Source: Lotus japonicus
Taxonomy: Eukaryota; Streptophyta; Magnoliopsida; Fabales; Fabaceae
DNA length: 64,000 bases
Direction: 5' to 3'
Assembly (NCBI RefSeq): GCF_012489685.1
Contig: NC_080041.1
Coordinates: forward strand, 136,167,785-136,231,784
Within the stretch, counting starts at the first letter, position 1, and every line of letters begins with the position of its first letter. Both the position numbers and the translations under genes were made by a program. The notes below the pieces were generated by a model. The model made no database searches and was not told where the DNA came from. It was given only the letters and a program-made list of their open reading frames with translations. Below, one piece after another: positions 35,575-47,110 of this stretch.

Positions 35575-36271
35575 ACAACCTATTTAAAATGTGTGCATGT
35601 TTGTTTTCTATAAATGGATCTTTCTTCACAAATTGTGGGTAGTTTTGAATGAATCAATTGAGAGCACAATGAAAGCTACAAACACATAATTAAGGTTTCT
35701 TAGTACAGCTTCTAACAACTCTGTTCTAGAATTTCATTGCAGAGGACCTCCTATCCCTCCACCAAAATCACAATAGGCATAAAATCACCCATTTTCTTAC
35801 TTTCATTTTCGAGTGAGCCTAAGCCTATTCTTGTGATCTCAGATGATAGGTTTTGTGTCATTATATTGCCATGGTGTTACCCATATGAAACTATTAGTCT
35901 TCCCATCTTTGAAAAGGAGTTCACTACATCCAGCATAGTAAGGTTCCACAAACTTAGAATCCAAACCAAAACAGCAACGATTAGAGTCTTTGTGGTTAGG
36001 AGTGTTACTCCAGAGTTGCCTCTAAAAGCCATTAAAAAACTCCCTACTACATGGTTGAATCTCCATATCTTTAAAGACCAAAACTATAATTCCACAAACA
36101 TTACAACTATAATAGAAGGCATAAATATATGTATTTCTAACAAATTGAAAGTGAAATTTGAGGAGCTTACTTACAAAGCGAAGCTCATGTTTGTACAATA
36201 TCATTAGAGCTATCTTTCACCAGTGTCTTTCCTGAATTGAAAAGACAATGTATGAAAATGACAACATAAGT

Positions 36272-36407
36272 AAGTGTATGTTTGGAAATGCCCCTAGAAT
36301 TAATTCTAAAGCCAAAATCAATTCTGGATAGAAGAAGCATCTGTGAGTAGCTTCTGAGTGCCATAATTTATTCTGAGGAAAAAGAATCTGATCCAGACAT
36401 GTTAGAA
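36272..36407. mobile_element. MITE-like element (AAAATCAATTCT family)
   Basis: It starts GTATGTTTGGAAATG and contains AGAATTAATTCTAAAGCC followed by CAAAATCAATTCTGG. It ends near CAGACATG. It shares these motifs with the intronic elements at 4228 and 8155. Confidence 0.45.
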
Positions 36408-36955
36408 AGCTAGTTTTTATTCCCAAGCTATCAACCCCTACAAGGCTCAACTCTTTCTTGATCCTCGCAAACTGAGGTTCTGAATTCAGGCAATGAGTAG
36501 AGTCCAACATCACTTGCATTCTCCTTTGAAGAGAACATCTGCTGGGAATTCTTGCAGTGTGCAATTGCTCCCTGGATGGAATTTTCTATCTCTGAATTTA
36601 CACTGTTGCACCTTCTGAGACTTCTTTGACATCCAGATGATTTGTTTGAAAGTGAAAATGATTATGAACCTAATAGAGAAGAAGGTATTGATGATGATTT
36701 GTTTCAGTAAAAAAAAAAACCTATTTAAAATGTATGCATGTTTGTTTTCTATAAATGGATCTTTCTTCACGAATTGTGGGTAGTTATGAATGAATCAAAA
36801 AGCTACAAACACATAATTACGGTTTCTTAGTACAGCTTCTAACAACTCAGTTCTAGAATTTCATTGCAGAGGACCTCCTATCCCTCCACCAAAATCACAA
36901 TAGGCATAAAATCACCCATTTTCCTACATTCATTTTCGAGTGAGCCTAAGCCTAT

Positions 36956-37215
36956 TGATAGGAACTCAAGGTTAGGGGTTAGTTAGTTAGTTAGTTATAC
37001 TTAGTGAGTTAGTTAGAATGTCATTGAGGCATGTAGCCTATAAATAACAGACATTAGAGAGTTAGGGGTATCTTTTAGTTCATTTTGGGTTTTGGGGCCT
37101 AGGAAGAGGGTGTGGACTCTCTTGAGATTGAGTGTGGACTCTTTCTCTTGTACTCTGCCCTGATTCTCAGTTTGGGAATTAGGGTTTATCATCAATAAAA
37201 CATCTGGTTCTAACA
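36956..37215. mobile_element. solo LTR with 5 bp target-site duplication
   Basis: A 260 bp insertion begins TGATAGGAAC and ends GGTTCTAACA, the TG...CA rule of LTR retrotransposons, and is flanked by CCTAT on both sides (36951-36955 and 37216-37220). A TATA-like CCTATAAATAAC and a polyadenylation-like CAATAAAAC lie inside. The homologous duplicated block at about 35823 lacks the insert and retains a single CCTAT, giving a direct empty-site comparison. Confidence 0.85.
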
Positions 37216-37579
37216 CCTATTCTTGTGATCTCAGATTTGTAATCAATGATAGGTTTTGTGTCATTATATTGCCATGGTGTTACCCATATGAAACTATTAG
37301 TCTTTCCATCTTTGAAATGGAGTTCACTACATCCAGCATAGTAAGGTTCCACAAAGTTAGAAACCAAAACAGCAATGATTAGAGTCTTTGTGGTAGGAGT
37401 GTTAGTCTAGAGTTGCCTTAAAAAAACTCCCAACAATGGTTGAATCTCCAGATCTTTAAAGAAGACTATAACTCCACAAACATTACAACTATAATAGAAG
37501 GCATAAATAAATGTATTTCTAACAAATTGAAAGTGAAATTTGAGGAGCTTACTTACAAAGCGAAGCTCTTGTGGAGATT

Positions 37580-38770
37580 TCAGTCACTAATATCAGGGAG
37601 TGAAAGCATTGACTCTGTATACAGGGGAGCTGATGGATTGAGAAAACCACAATAACTAGAATCGTTCTGAGAATCTAGTTGTTCTCCTTGTACTACTCCT
37701 TCGTCACTATACTTTTTCAGTATATCTCCAGATAACATAACAATATCACCACCTTTTGTAGAGCATACTGGATAGTCAACGCTGTCGAAAGATAGAACAA
37801 CAGTCTTGGTCCAAGATGTCTGTACTTTGTATTTCTTCATAACCCATATTTCACATGTATAATCTCTCCGCTCAACTGATAGACTAAAATATCTTCCATG
37901 CACCCACAAATTAGTCAAATAACGATGGGCAAGAAAATCATGAGGCTGGGGTATCTCTAGAAGTCTCTTTTCCATTAAATCAAAGGCAATAATAAAATAT
38001 GTCGTAATACCATCCACCCAGTTTCGAGCCACCCAGTGAATGGCCTCGTTGAAGAGCAACCCGTGACTACAGTCAATAGAGTTCAAGGGAGGCAAATCAA
38101 CACCCTCAGTATATTTCCACATATTAGCTCTGAATGAGAAAAACTGCACATGTGGTAAATAAGTAGTTGCGTAATTGTACGGAACAGGCACTTGAACCAC
38201 CAAGTAGTCATCTTTTGAGGAATGGTAACCAAATCCATATAGATGAGTAAAAACATCATCGGTGTCGCTGTCAACAACATTAACCGGAAATGAAGGTGGT
38301 ATTGATATGTGGACATGTGTGGATGGATTCCACACGTAAAGAGTATCATTATATTCGATTAGCAGAAAGCCTCTACATGAACCTGCAATTCCAATAAGAG
38401 TAGACGTGGTCACGACACTAAATGATAATTGATTCCACAGGTAAAGAGTATGATTATTATTATAGTTGATTAGCCATGAACCTGCAATTTTAATAGGAGT
38501 AGACGACACTAAATGATAATTGATTGGTTGAGAAACATGATCATAGTGAAGCGGACCCTCAAAGTCTATGGTTCGAATGGCATCACAACTAGCGAAGAGG
38601 AGTGTAGGAGAAGCACGTTGAAAATGTGATGTTGCAAAATGGGGATCGGAAATCAGAGAGCGCCAAAGCTTGCACACAGCCTTGAAACGCATAAGAGACT
38701 TTACTGGCAATCTCAACAGTATTTCAGTTATCAAATCTGGATCAATGTGAATGTTCATATGCTCAAGCAT
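37580..38770 (-). CDS. F-box protein with F-box-associated (FBA/kelch-like) domain
   Basis: A single coding exon of 396 residues. The F-box lies near the N-terminus (about residues 9-50: IDPDLITEILLRLPVKSLMR followed by FKAVCKLWRSLISDPHF). The remainder has the repeating pattern of an F-box-associated domain, for example GFLLIEYNDTLYVWNPSTH, YGFGYHSSKDDYLVVQ and CSHGLLFNEAIHWVA. F-box proteins recruit substrates to SCF ubiquitin ligases through SKP1. The start is taken at 38770 rather than six codons upstream, because a good acceptor (GATTCAG) lies just before ATTGAAACCATG, pointing to a 5' UTR intron whose first exon ends at about 38876. The family is very large and fast-evolving; the substrate is unknown. 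It converges on the RNase T2 pseudogenes. Confidence 0.88.
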   Translation of the reverse strand: MLEHMNIHIDPDLITEILLRLPVKSLMRFKAVCKLWRSLISDPHFATSHFQRASPTLLFASCDAIRTIDFEGPLHYDHVSQPINYHLVSSTPIKIAGSWLINYNNNHTLYLWNQLSFSVVTTSTLIGIAGSCRGFLLIEYNDTLYVWNPSTHVHISIPPSFPVNVVDSDTDDVFTHLYGFGYHSSKDDYLVVQVPVPYNYATTYLPHVQFFSFRANMWKYTEGVDLPPLNSIDCSHGLLFNEAIHWVARNWVDGITTYFIIAFDLMEKRLLEIPQPHDFLAHRYLTNLWVHGRYFSLSVERRDYTCEIWVMKKYKVQTSWTKTVVLSFDSVDYPVCSTKGGDIVMLSGDILKKYSDEGVVQGEQLDSQNDSSYCGFLNPSAPLYTESMLSLPDISD

Positions 38771-38875
38771 GGTTTCAATCTGAATCAATCATCGAATCGA
38801 ATTTACAAATCAATTATAGATAGATGGATACATACAGATACAGTAGCATTAGCAAGCAATTGTTAGGTTATTTAC

Positions 38876-38970
38876 CTCGATCTCGATGGGAGACGCGGCT
38901 GAAAGGCAAACGGCGACGGAAGCAGCGGCGCGGCGACGGCACGATCAGCAGGGAATTTCTTTTTCGTTTC
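38876..38970 (-). promoter_or_regulatory. probable 5' UTR exon of the F-box gene
   Basis: A GC-rich minus-strand stretch ends ATCGAG at a GTAAAT donor (lower edge 38876) and would splice to the acceptor at 38780. It contains no in-frame start that would extend the F-box protein convincingly. Confidence 0.45.
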
Positions 38971-40577
38971 GTTTCATTCAGATAGAATGAATTTGGGCTT
39001 CTGTAGTTATCAACTCTCTCTCATATTGGATCGAAAGTGGTTGTTTTCTGTGACGGATTTTGCGACGTAATTTCCTTGTCTAAGACTCCGTCGCTAAATC
39101 CGACGTAATTTATTACTCTCAAAAGTCAAAACAGAGTTTTCAGTTTTAAAAATATGATAAGAAGACATTTTAGTCTCACAATTATTATCTCTGCATTCAA
39201 ACCTTTCACTCTTAAAATTTAAATCAAACTTGTAACAGAAAAAATTAAATCAAACAAGATATCCTATTTAAAGTATCTTTTTAAGAAAAAACATCTCTTT
39301 TCATTCCCCATTAACGAAACACGGTAAATGATTATGGGTTATTTGTTCATTTATCCTATTTAAAGTATGGTTTTACTCCAATATTGTTTTTTTTCACATC
39401 CAATATTGTTAGAATTATCTAATTTTTTAGTGCGTTGCAATCAAGTTAGTTTTATTTTATGAAAACAGGTTAATTCATGATTTTAAGGAGTGGGTAAGTA
39501 GACTCGATTATTATTTAAGTGATTAATTTTTATTTGATGAGTTTGGAATCTGCAAACTTATTGTTGTGAGTTGAAGTGTGGGCTTAACCCTGGGATCATG
39601 ATTGCCAGCAACTAGGGTTATAATTAGTATGACTAGGTCTCTATAATTATTTCATAAATTAGGCTACACAACATGCCCCAGTTAGAGTTGTGGAAGAGAC
39701 CATCAGATGAGATGAAATCCTAGTCACTCAACAGTCAACACTATCATTTTCTGGATCAAGGATGACAACCTTTCTTCCCTAAAATCATGTCTTCAACGAG
39801 TAAGGGTTGATGTTCTATTATCATATAATTGCTTGCTTCATGAACTTTTGCCTTACACAATGATATATAATTTCTGTCACTTCTTTTTGCAATGCCAAAT
39901 TTTGGTCATTTATTTTCTGAAATGGACTCGCTTTAATTCTTGACATGCTTTTTTTATTAGTTTTTACTTTATTTTAGCAAAAACTAATACAAATGTTACG
40001 AAGTATCCATATCATCTTTTTTGTATGAATAAGTTCACCATGTATTTATGTCTCTTCTTTTTTGCAAAAACTCATCTTTTTCTAAAATAAGGTTACTTCA
40101 AAAAATGGAATCAAAATAAAGGCGTTTAAGGGAGAAAGTAAAACAGTGGTTATTTTCTTGTATAATTATTTTAATATCTTTTTGGCCTCTATAATTAGTT
40201 GTATCTATTGTCATATTTGTTCAATGAGAAAAACCTTTTAACTTTTTCCATGTCCCATTACTCCTCTTTTTATTTTTCAGATTTTTGGTTGAGAGTATCA
40301 TGAGCTAATCAGGGACAGAGAAAGAAGAGTTGATTAATAACCTCACATTTTGAAATAGAAAAATAAAATTAGGCCAATAGCTTTAGTGGGCATCCTTAAT
40401 CCATGCAATTTTCTTACCACCTTTCAACCCCTGAATGATCTTCTTCAATTATTTCTGATCTATTTATACTCAAAAGATAACAAAAGTTTCAAGCTAATTA
40501 AGCAGGTGCTAGTAATAAAAATGCAGACAATCTAAAGAACAGGTTTGATTTCATGAGACATATTTTCTGTTGCTATT
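38971..40577. other. intergenic, AT-rich
   Basis: No supported gene. GACGGATTTTGCGACG and CCGTCGCTAAATCCGACG at 39048-39115 resemble the CACTA-like motifs at 17600-17990. A TATA-like TATTTATACTC at about 40460 could serve the small gene at 40578. Confidence 0.5.
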
Positions 40578-41110
40578 ATGGCAGAACCAGAGAAAGAAAA
40601 CGGCCTTGGGATTGAAACAATGGAAGTGTTTGAAGAGGAAGAAGAGAATATTGATCCATCGAATAAGTCACAGCTTCCAAACACATCTCTAGCAGAGCTA
40701 AACATGTTGCTTGTGTTCTTGTCATTATTTTACTTTTCAAGAGAAGATTGCACAGAATATGAGGAGAGTGAGCAGATGAAAATGGATCATTACGTTGCTA
40801 TAACAAATAAAACATCATGCACATCATCAAAACTAGAAACCAAGAGAAGAGAGAGACATGAGCCAAAGCTTGGGAGGAGATCATGTTCCAGAAGATCTCA
40901 AACTACCATAAAAGATTCCAGGTAAGCTTTAACATGTATTGGAAAAATTCACATTTCAAGACCTAAATTATGATTCCAAATTAGACCTTAACAGGCTACA
41001 TTTTATAATTTTATTTTCCATACAAAAACATATTTCTATGGCATTGAGTCATGGCATCAAAGCTTAAGCATTGTTCTTATGTTGTGTTCAGGCATGGAAG
41101 GAAAATGTAA
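40578..41110 (+). CDS. small unknown protein, acidic N-terminus and basic C-terminus
   Basis: Two exons (40578-40921 and 41092-41110) with good GT-AG borders join in frame to 120 residues. I do not recognise a domain. Residues 10-30 are acidic (EVFEEEEENIDPS), a hydrophobic stretch follows (LAELNMLLVFLSLFYF, too short or borderline for a membrane helix), and the last 35 residues are very basic (SKLETKRRERHEPKLGRRSC then RSQTTIKDSRHGRKM). The composition is far from random AT-rich DNA and the intron is 170 bp, so a real gene seems more likely than not. A spurious open frame is the main alternative. Confidence 0.5.
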
Positions 41111-42040
41111 AGCTCTACAGTGGAGGATTCAACAAAGTGATTTTAAGAAATGGTGAAGCAATAAATCTAACCGTCAATTATTTTTGAGTTTGTCTGCATA
41201 GGCTATCTCCTTTCATTAAGTGAAAATTTGGCATTTATTTATCTCTTCATATGTACCATTTGTATTAAAGAGGTAAAATTCTCTCGTCATATGACACAAT
41301 GTTTCACTTGAGAATATAATTTTGAAACCAATACAATGTGTGATCACTTACAGAAGCATCAAAATTAAACATCGCAGAAGAAAAGCTTGGAAAACAAGTT
41401 TCTATATGCATAAATTGAAAATAAGCTCCTGTTAATTAATTGCGCTACAATGGCTGATAGTTGGGGGAGACCAGACTTATCATTGGCAAACAACACAGTT
41501 CATCAGATGAGTTTGATCACAGCTTACTTCAAAATAAAAATAAAAATAGAACAAGATAAAAATATGTTGGGGTTGTACAGATAGCATGGATATATTCCTT
41601 TTTATTCAATAATTAAATGACCACATTTTAATTACCTCATCAATTAAATTGCAAATGCGGTAATAAATACCCTTTTAGATGAGGGTAGAGAGGGGCACTC
41701 AATAATTAGTCAATGAATATTCCAATAATCAGTCAGTGATTATTTTCAATAATCAAAATGATTTCTTCACTGGTGAAGAAAGCCAAGCAGATATGCTTGC
41801 ATTGTTTCTCCATAACACTTATTGCTATAAAAGATAGGGGAAAAAAGAAGCTGAAAGCTACAGTGTGTTCACAAGGAAATACAAACAGGAAACAAGAGAA
41901 CTAATTTGTAGGCACTACCTCAAGTGCTTCCTAACTAATTCTTGGAGAAATAAAAAACAAGATTTATCATTTCTCCACCCCCTTGCCTACAAGGGGAAAA
42001 AAATAACAACAGGCAATCAGAACTGAAGTGGATATAACCT
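41111..42040. other. intergenic
   Basis: Nothing beyond probable 3' UTRs of the flanking convergent genes is visible. A CAAT/AATAATCAGTCA-rich stretch at 41700-41760 contains short direct repeats. Confidence 0.5.
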
Positions 42041-45000
42041 TCAGTCTGATATTCTGATCTCCACTCCTAAAATGTCCTTCACCATCTCATATGTTACAAA
42101 CGCCAGTGCTATGGATGGGACCACCTGCAAGATATATTGAGAGACAGAGAATGTTCTGGTTAAAGAAAGGTTAAAGCCATTAACAAAAAAATCTTTCACG
42201 TCAATGTTATTTTAAAGGGTTTTTCTAATCTATGCAACATTGCATGGGAAAAGGATACCAAACTGGAAAGTTTTAATTGAAAAAGAAAGTATTTATTGCA
42301 TTTTTGTATTCTGATGTAATAAATGTTCTCTTTTTCAATAAAAACTTCCCACCTATATCTTTATCCTATGCAATGTTCCTCATGTTTGAAAAGCCGTATT
42401 TAAAAAATGACTGGGTGCATTTTCATATCATAATGGTTACAGTAAATGAGAATTGTAGAACTTCTGAACACCAACCATCCAGTGGAGGAATTTAACAAAA
42501 GAAATTACAATAAGGACATCTCTAGTTCATTGCATTACAAAGAGGCTATGCAAAGTGCACTGATTTGTGATTCTGGACAACAACTACCAAAACTCACAGA
42601 AAACCAATTTTTGTCACAGCAAAAATAAAAGACTACGACACTCAAATTGAGACAGCAAAGGACAAGGTTATAAATGATAAAAGCCTAAGATGGCATGCAT
42701 TTTTCGAATAATGCATTTCATTAAGCTGATGTGAAACTGAGCTTAAGTAGTATATAATTCAAGGTTGGACTCAGACCACAGAAACTTGAGTCTCACATTA
42801 ACTCGTTGACAGGTAGACTTTGAGCTAATATGGTAGAAGCTTGTTAAGTTCACAGCTTTAGACAGAAAATAACCAACATAGTAGGATGGAAGAATCAAAT
42901 ATAGGAATCGTCTATGAGACAAGGTATGAACATTTTTTTCTAAATAGATCCATAGAAATAGTAGTGTCTTCCAGAAAAGAATAAGAGAAATGCAAGTCTT
43001 ACTTTTCCAACAAAAAGTTTTTGATCATGTAGATATATGGTTTGAGTCATTTGTTTTGAAATAGATCATGATTCACGAGTATTAGATGAAGAGTGAAGAC
43101 TGACCTTTACAGAGTTGGGCACCAGACCCTTGTATAATGCGCCAAATCCCTCATACCGAACAGTTTTCCTAAATGCATCAACCATGCCCGTGTATTCAAG
43201 TGGTGTCTTGCCTCTTCCATCACCAGCTACAACAGAAGCAGCATGATTCCAACCCACCATCTGCATTCTTCGACGAATAACATCAAGAGGATAAGCAACG
43301 GTTTGTCCAATGGTTCCAGCTGCAGCACCACATGCCAGGCGAGTTGTCACACCCAACTCAGAATCTTGAGCTAAACCAAATGGTTTTGATTTTATTAACC
43401 AATCTTTCAAAGATTCATACACAGCAAAGTTAAGACCCACATAAGGAACCTGAAAAACAGGGAGGGAAACCAAGTAAGAGAGTTTCAAGGCATCCTTGAC
43501 AATATCCACCCACATCTATAAGCGGCAGTACAAAAAAGGATTGGTATTAAATTATCCCCAAAGAAGCGAGAACAATGAAAAGGACACAGAAAAATCCTAA
43601 GTGCTGCGCTTCATATGTTTTCCCTCCCCCACAAATGCCTCCTTCAGGTTCTACATCGTCACCATCAGATGCAATATGAATTTCACAAATGGCCAATAGT
43701 AAAAGCATATTGGGATTTTTTATAACACCATGTTAATGATTATGACCATAATTTCTCACTTCCGAAGAGGAAGAGAAATTTTAGAAATATTACTCACAAC
43801 TCCAATGACTGAAGGAAGCCAGCCTTTATATAAAGCACGTGGACCTTCTTCTCTAAGCACAGTTGACAGAGCATGGAACATTCCTCTGTATTGGTAAGGG
43901 GACTTCTCTGTCTGTGAATGCAAGGAAAAACAAACTTACTATTAATTATTGAACATTAAGGCCACAAAGAATATGGAGACACATAATACAAATTCTCTCC
44001 AGTTAATTTTACATTTATAAGAAGTTAAAAACCATTATTGATTTGTATGCATTTGCAGCTACAATTCTGACCCATTACAAGCACTCGGTAGAAAGAAAAA
44101 TGAAAGAAAAGAGTGCACCTGTACAGTTATCCTGCCTCGGACCATGTCCATTGGATAAGTTGCAGACATGGCAATTATTCCAGCACATGCTCCAGCCCCA
44201 AGACGTAAAAGAGGAGTAAGCTCAGCATCCTCTGCCAAATGTAAATGAAAGAATATACTTAGACAAACAAGAATCTTCTTAGTCTCCCTCTACCTTTAAC
44301 TTTAACTATTGGACTCCCCTCCATATGGCCTACTCTCCGTATTAAGGTTTCTAATGTCTACTTCACACATGCCTAAATCATTTAAGGCAAGGTTCTACCA
44401 CTTTTTCCACAATAGATGTTATCTAAACTTTCTCTTATGTCTTGATTCACAATCTCATTTTGTCCTATGTGTCCAGTCATCCAACATAATATTCTCATCT
44501 TTACATCATTGAGCTTGAGCTTCTTTTCTTGTAAGACTTTTACTAGCCAACATTCAGTCTCTAATAGGAGCCTGCGCTAACTGAGCAGGAAAATACTAAA
44601 CAGAGAAAATGAGTAAGAGCGAAGAAGAGATGTGAGGAAAATAATTCTGTTTTGCTGAGATACAAGGGAGATAATTCCCTTACAAGAGTGACCCGATACA
44701 ACTAAAAGATATAGTTCTCTAACAATTAGTCTGACTGCCTGACCTGAATCACTCCCATATTTATTGACTACCTTCTAAGCAAAAACCGTCATGACCAATT
44801 GTCCTAACTAACTAAACCACTCTCTGTCTTACTATTTATTTCTTCATGCATACAACTTCAAAATTCTGTCACTGAGGCCTGTGCCTAAAAGTATCATACC
44901 ACATCCAAAGTTTTATAGCAATGTGTTAAGATTTTTCCTTAGGCTTCAAAAGCATTTTTTTATCTCTTGCATACACATGTATGTATTGTATATGTATGCG

Positions 45001-46473
45001 TATGTATCCAAAAGAAAAAACACAATAAACATGGACATACCCTTTCCAGTTTTCTGCCGATACAGATGTAGTATACCTCTGTCAGAAAAGGAATGAACAC
45101 AGTAAGTTAGATATAACTGTTTGCGGATTAAAAAAATGGATTGTATAAGGAGGAAAAGACAACAAGATAAAATGTCAAACAATAAGGTATTAAGTTCATC
45201 CCTGTATATCTAAAGGAAAACTTACTTGGAAGCTTGCTCATAACTGAAGAACTTCACTGCAGAATTAGGGACGATTCGAGCACAATTAGTACCATTTCCT
45301 TTGAACAGCCCACGGAAACCTTCAGTCCTCCATATATATTTGAGTCCTTGAATTGTTCCATTGTATTTGATGTTGTGAGGATTCTGGACCTGTATATGGC
45401 AGGGCCCAAAGACACATCACATGAATGATACATCCAACCACAAACACAACCAACAAAAAAAGGAAACAGTAGCAAGCCAGAAGCACTTTTTCTTATCCCA
45501 GCATAAACAACTAAGAAGACACAACAGTTAAACCCCCCATTCAGATCTAACAACTAAATGAAATAATGAATTAACCTGTAGCAAAATTTTCATGCGTTCC
45601 AGTGGAGCAACTGCCGTTCGTGATCTGCATCGATACAAAAAACTCCAAGTCAATTAAATCTCAACATCATGCTAAAAAGAACTTGTCATTAATACATAGT
45701 TTCCATGAAAAAATGAATAAGGTGATCAGACTGTCATAGCTGTATCAATGAACTCTAATGCAAGTCGATTTTTTTAATGGCATATAGAAATTATATAGAC
45801 AAATTCACCACCATTAAGGGCATAAATGAACTCATAACCCCCATTCATCCCGCCACTGGAAATAGAGATTTCAATACATATTAGCCTTATGTGAATTCTA
45901 ATAATTTACTTCTCAAAATATTAATCATACAAGCATAGTGAAAAAATCTTTCAGAGCTCCAAAATATGCAACGGTTTAACATAAAAGCTATAATCCAAGC
46001 ATGGTTTTGAAGCTATCATTTTCCAACTTCCCAATCCAAGCATGGATCATATATTCCATTACCATTTCATGAAACGGAAAGGGTAACGTGTTCATTATCC
46101 CCAGACAATGAAACATCAATCAAAGATCAATTATTAGCACTAAAATAATTCATATAGTACTGTTCACTTCTACCCTCGCCAAGCACCGAGATTCTCGGAA
46201 ACAAATGCAGTCAGAAAATCAATTCCGATTAATCAAATTTTCTACGTTGAAACAAATATATATTCCATGAAGAAAACTCTAATCGGATCCAAAAATAATG
46301 ATAAAAAAAAAAAGGATTGTGAGAAATGGGACTGACACTCCTCCGGCGACTCCACCGGCGACGAGGGATTTGCAGATGCTCATAAGAGCATAGCTGGGAG
46401 CCTTGACACCTTCACTAGCGAGCTTCGCTTTCGCTTCCTCGGCCAGATTGACCATCTTCGAATCTGAAGCCAT
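42041..46473 (-). CDS. ADNT1: mitochondrial adenine nucleotide transporter ADNT1
   Basis: Eight exons on the minus strand join in frame: 46337-46473, 45576-45624, 45226-45389, 45041-45078, 44119-44231, 43798-43911, 43105-43449, 42041-42124; 347 residues. All three carrier signatures are present: PLERMK (53-58), PMDMVRGR (156-163) and PLDVIRRRMQ (259-268). Segments such as LAEEAKAKLASEGVKAPSYA, VQNPHNIKYNGTIQGLKYIW and VPYVGLNFAVYESLKDWL place it with plant ADNT1, which exchanges AMP and ADP with ATP across the inner mitochondrial membrane. The start is the first true ATG (46473); an upstream in-frame TTG is not used. The donor of exon 1 is GTCAGT, weaker than the others. Introns contain repeats, and the intron around 44560-44760 has an LTR-like look. 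Confidence 0.94.
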
Positions 46474-46979
46474 ACAAAACAAACCCTAACCTCGTACGAA
46501 ATGAGAAAATGGAAGTGGAGATGAGGAGCTATCAATGTCGGAGATTAAGATCTTAGGTTTCCGGCAGCGATCATCGCAGAGATACGATAATCTTGCCGGC
46601 GGCTGTGAGTGTGAGTGTGTGGTAGCTGATGAAAGAGTGCAAGTGACGGCGTTGGTTGGTTAGAATGGCGCTATTCATTCGTGTGTGTCAGTGTGTATAT
46701 ATTGTTTGCTTACGTGGACTCACTCAGGCTCAGGGTCAGAGGCAACAATTTTCGGTCCTTTCCCCTTCATATTTGGATTTCTTCATATTTTTGGCTCAAT
46801 AATTATGGACATTTTGTTAGGATTACAATTCTCAAACTGGATAAGGATCCTCTCAAAGTGTATACAAATCATATGCATAATTCTTTTAATTTCTGGATTT
46901 AACTCTTACCCCCAGCCCCAGCGGTGGAGGCGAGTTTTTAAAGAGGGTGGTGCTAAGCCTAAAGAAGGTAATGTTGTAC

Positions 46980-47110
46980 ATGTATAATTTTGGTATTACC
47001 ACTGCTCACCTCCTATAGGTCGATGGTTCAAATTTCACTGGGATCAGTAAAATCTCAATTAATTGACAACTCACTACTTAAGAGTGAGCCTTTGTTGGTC
47101 TTCCCAGCAT
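46980..47110 (+). mobile_element. possible SINE fragment
   Basis: A B-box-like GATGGTTCAAATTTC lies after a plausible A-box region (CACTGCTCACCTCC). The 3' end is not clear and no duplication was found. Confidence 0.25.

Larger units (their letters stand above)
35575..37575. repeat. tandem duplication downstream of the F-box gene
   Basis: The block 35575-36195 (TTTGTTTTCTATAAATGGATC, AGGACCTCCTATCCCTCCAC, through GCTTACTTACAAAGCGAAGC) recurs at 36712-37567 with small indels. The second copy contains a solo LTR, ends a few bases from the F-box stop codon and so probably forms that gene's 3' UTR. Between the copies lies a MITE-like piece (36272-36407). Minus-strand codons in both copies give related peptides such as FVEPYYAGCSEL and WVTPWQYNDTKPII, which I do not recognise. 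Confidence 0.8.

Noticed and set aside
35737..36207. 156-codon plus-strand open frame
   Set aside because: It lies in a duplicated block, has no recognisable domain and is broken in the second copy; the minus strand gives the more protein-like peptide.
38771..38788. Six-codon upstream extension of the F-box protein
   Set aside because: A splice acceptor lies within it, so those codons are probably intronic.
46681..46987. Overlapping plus-strand frames of 73 and 100 codons upstream of ADNT1
   Set aside because: No domain, no splice structure, and two competing frames over the same AT-rich DNA.
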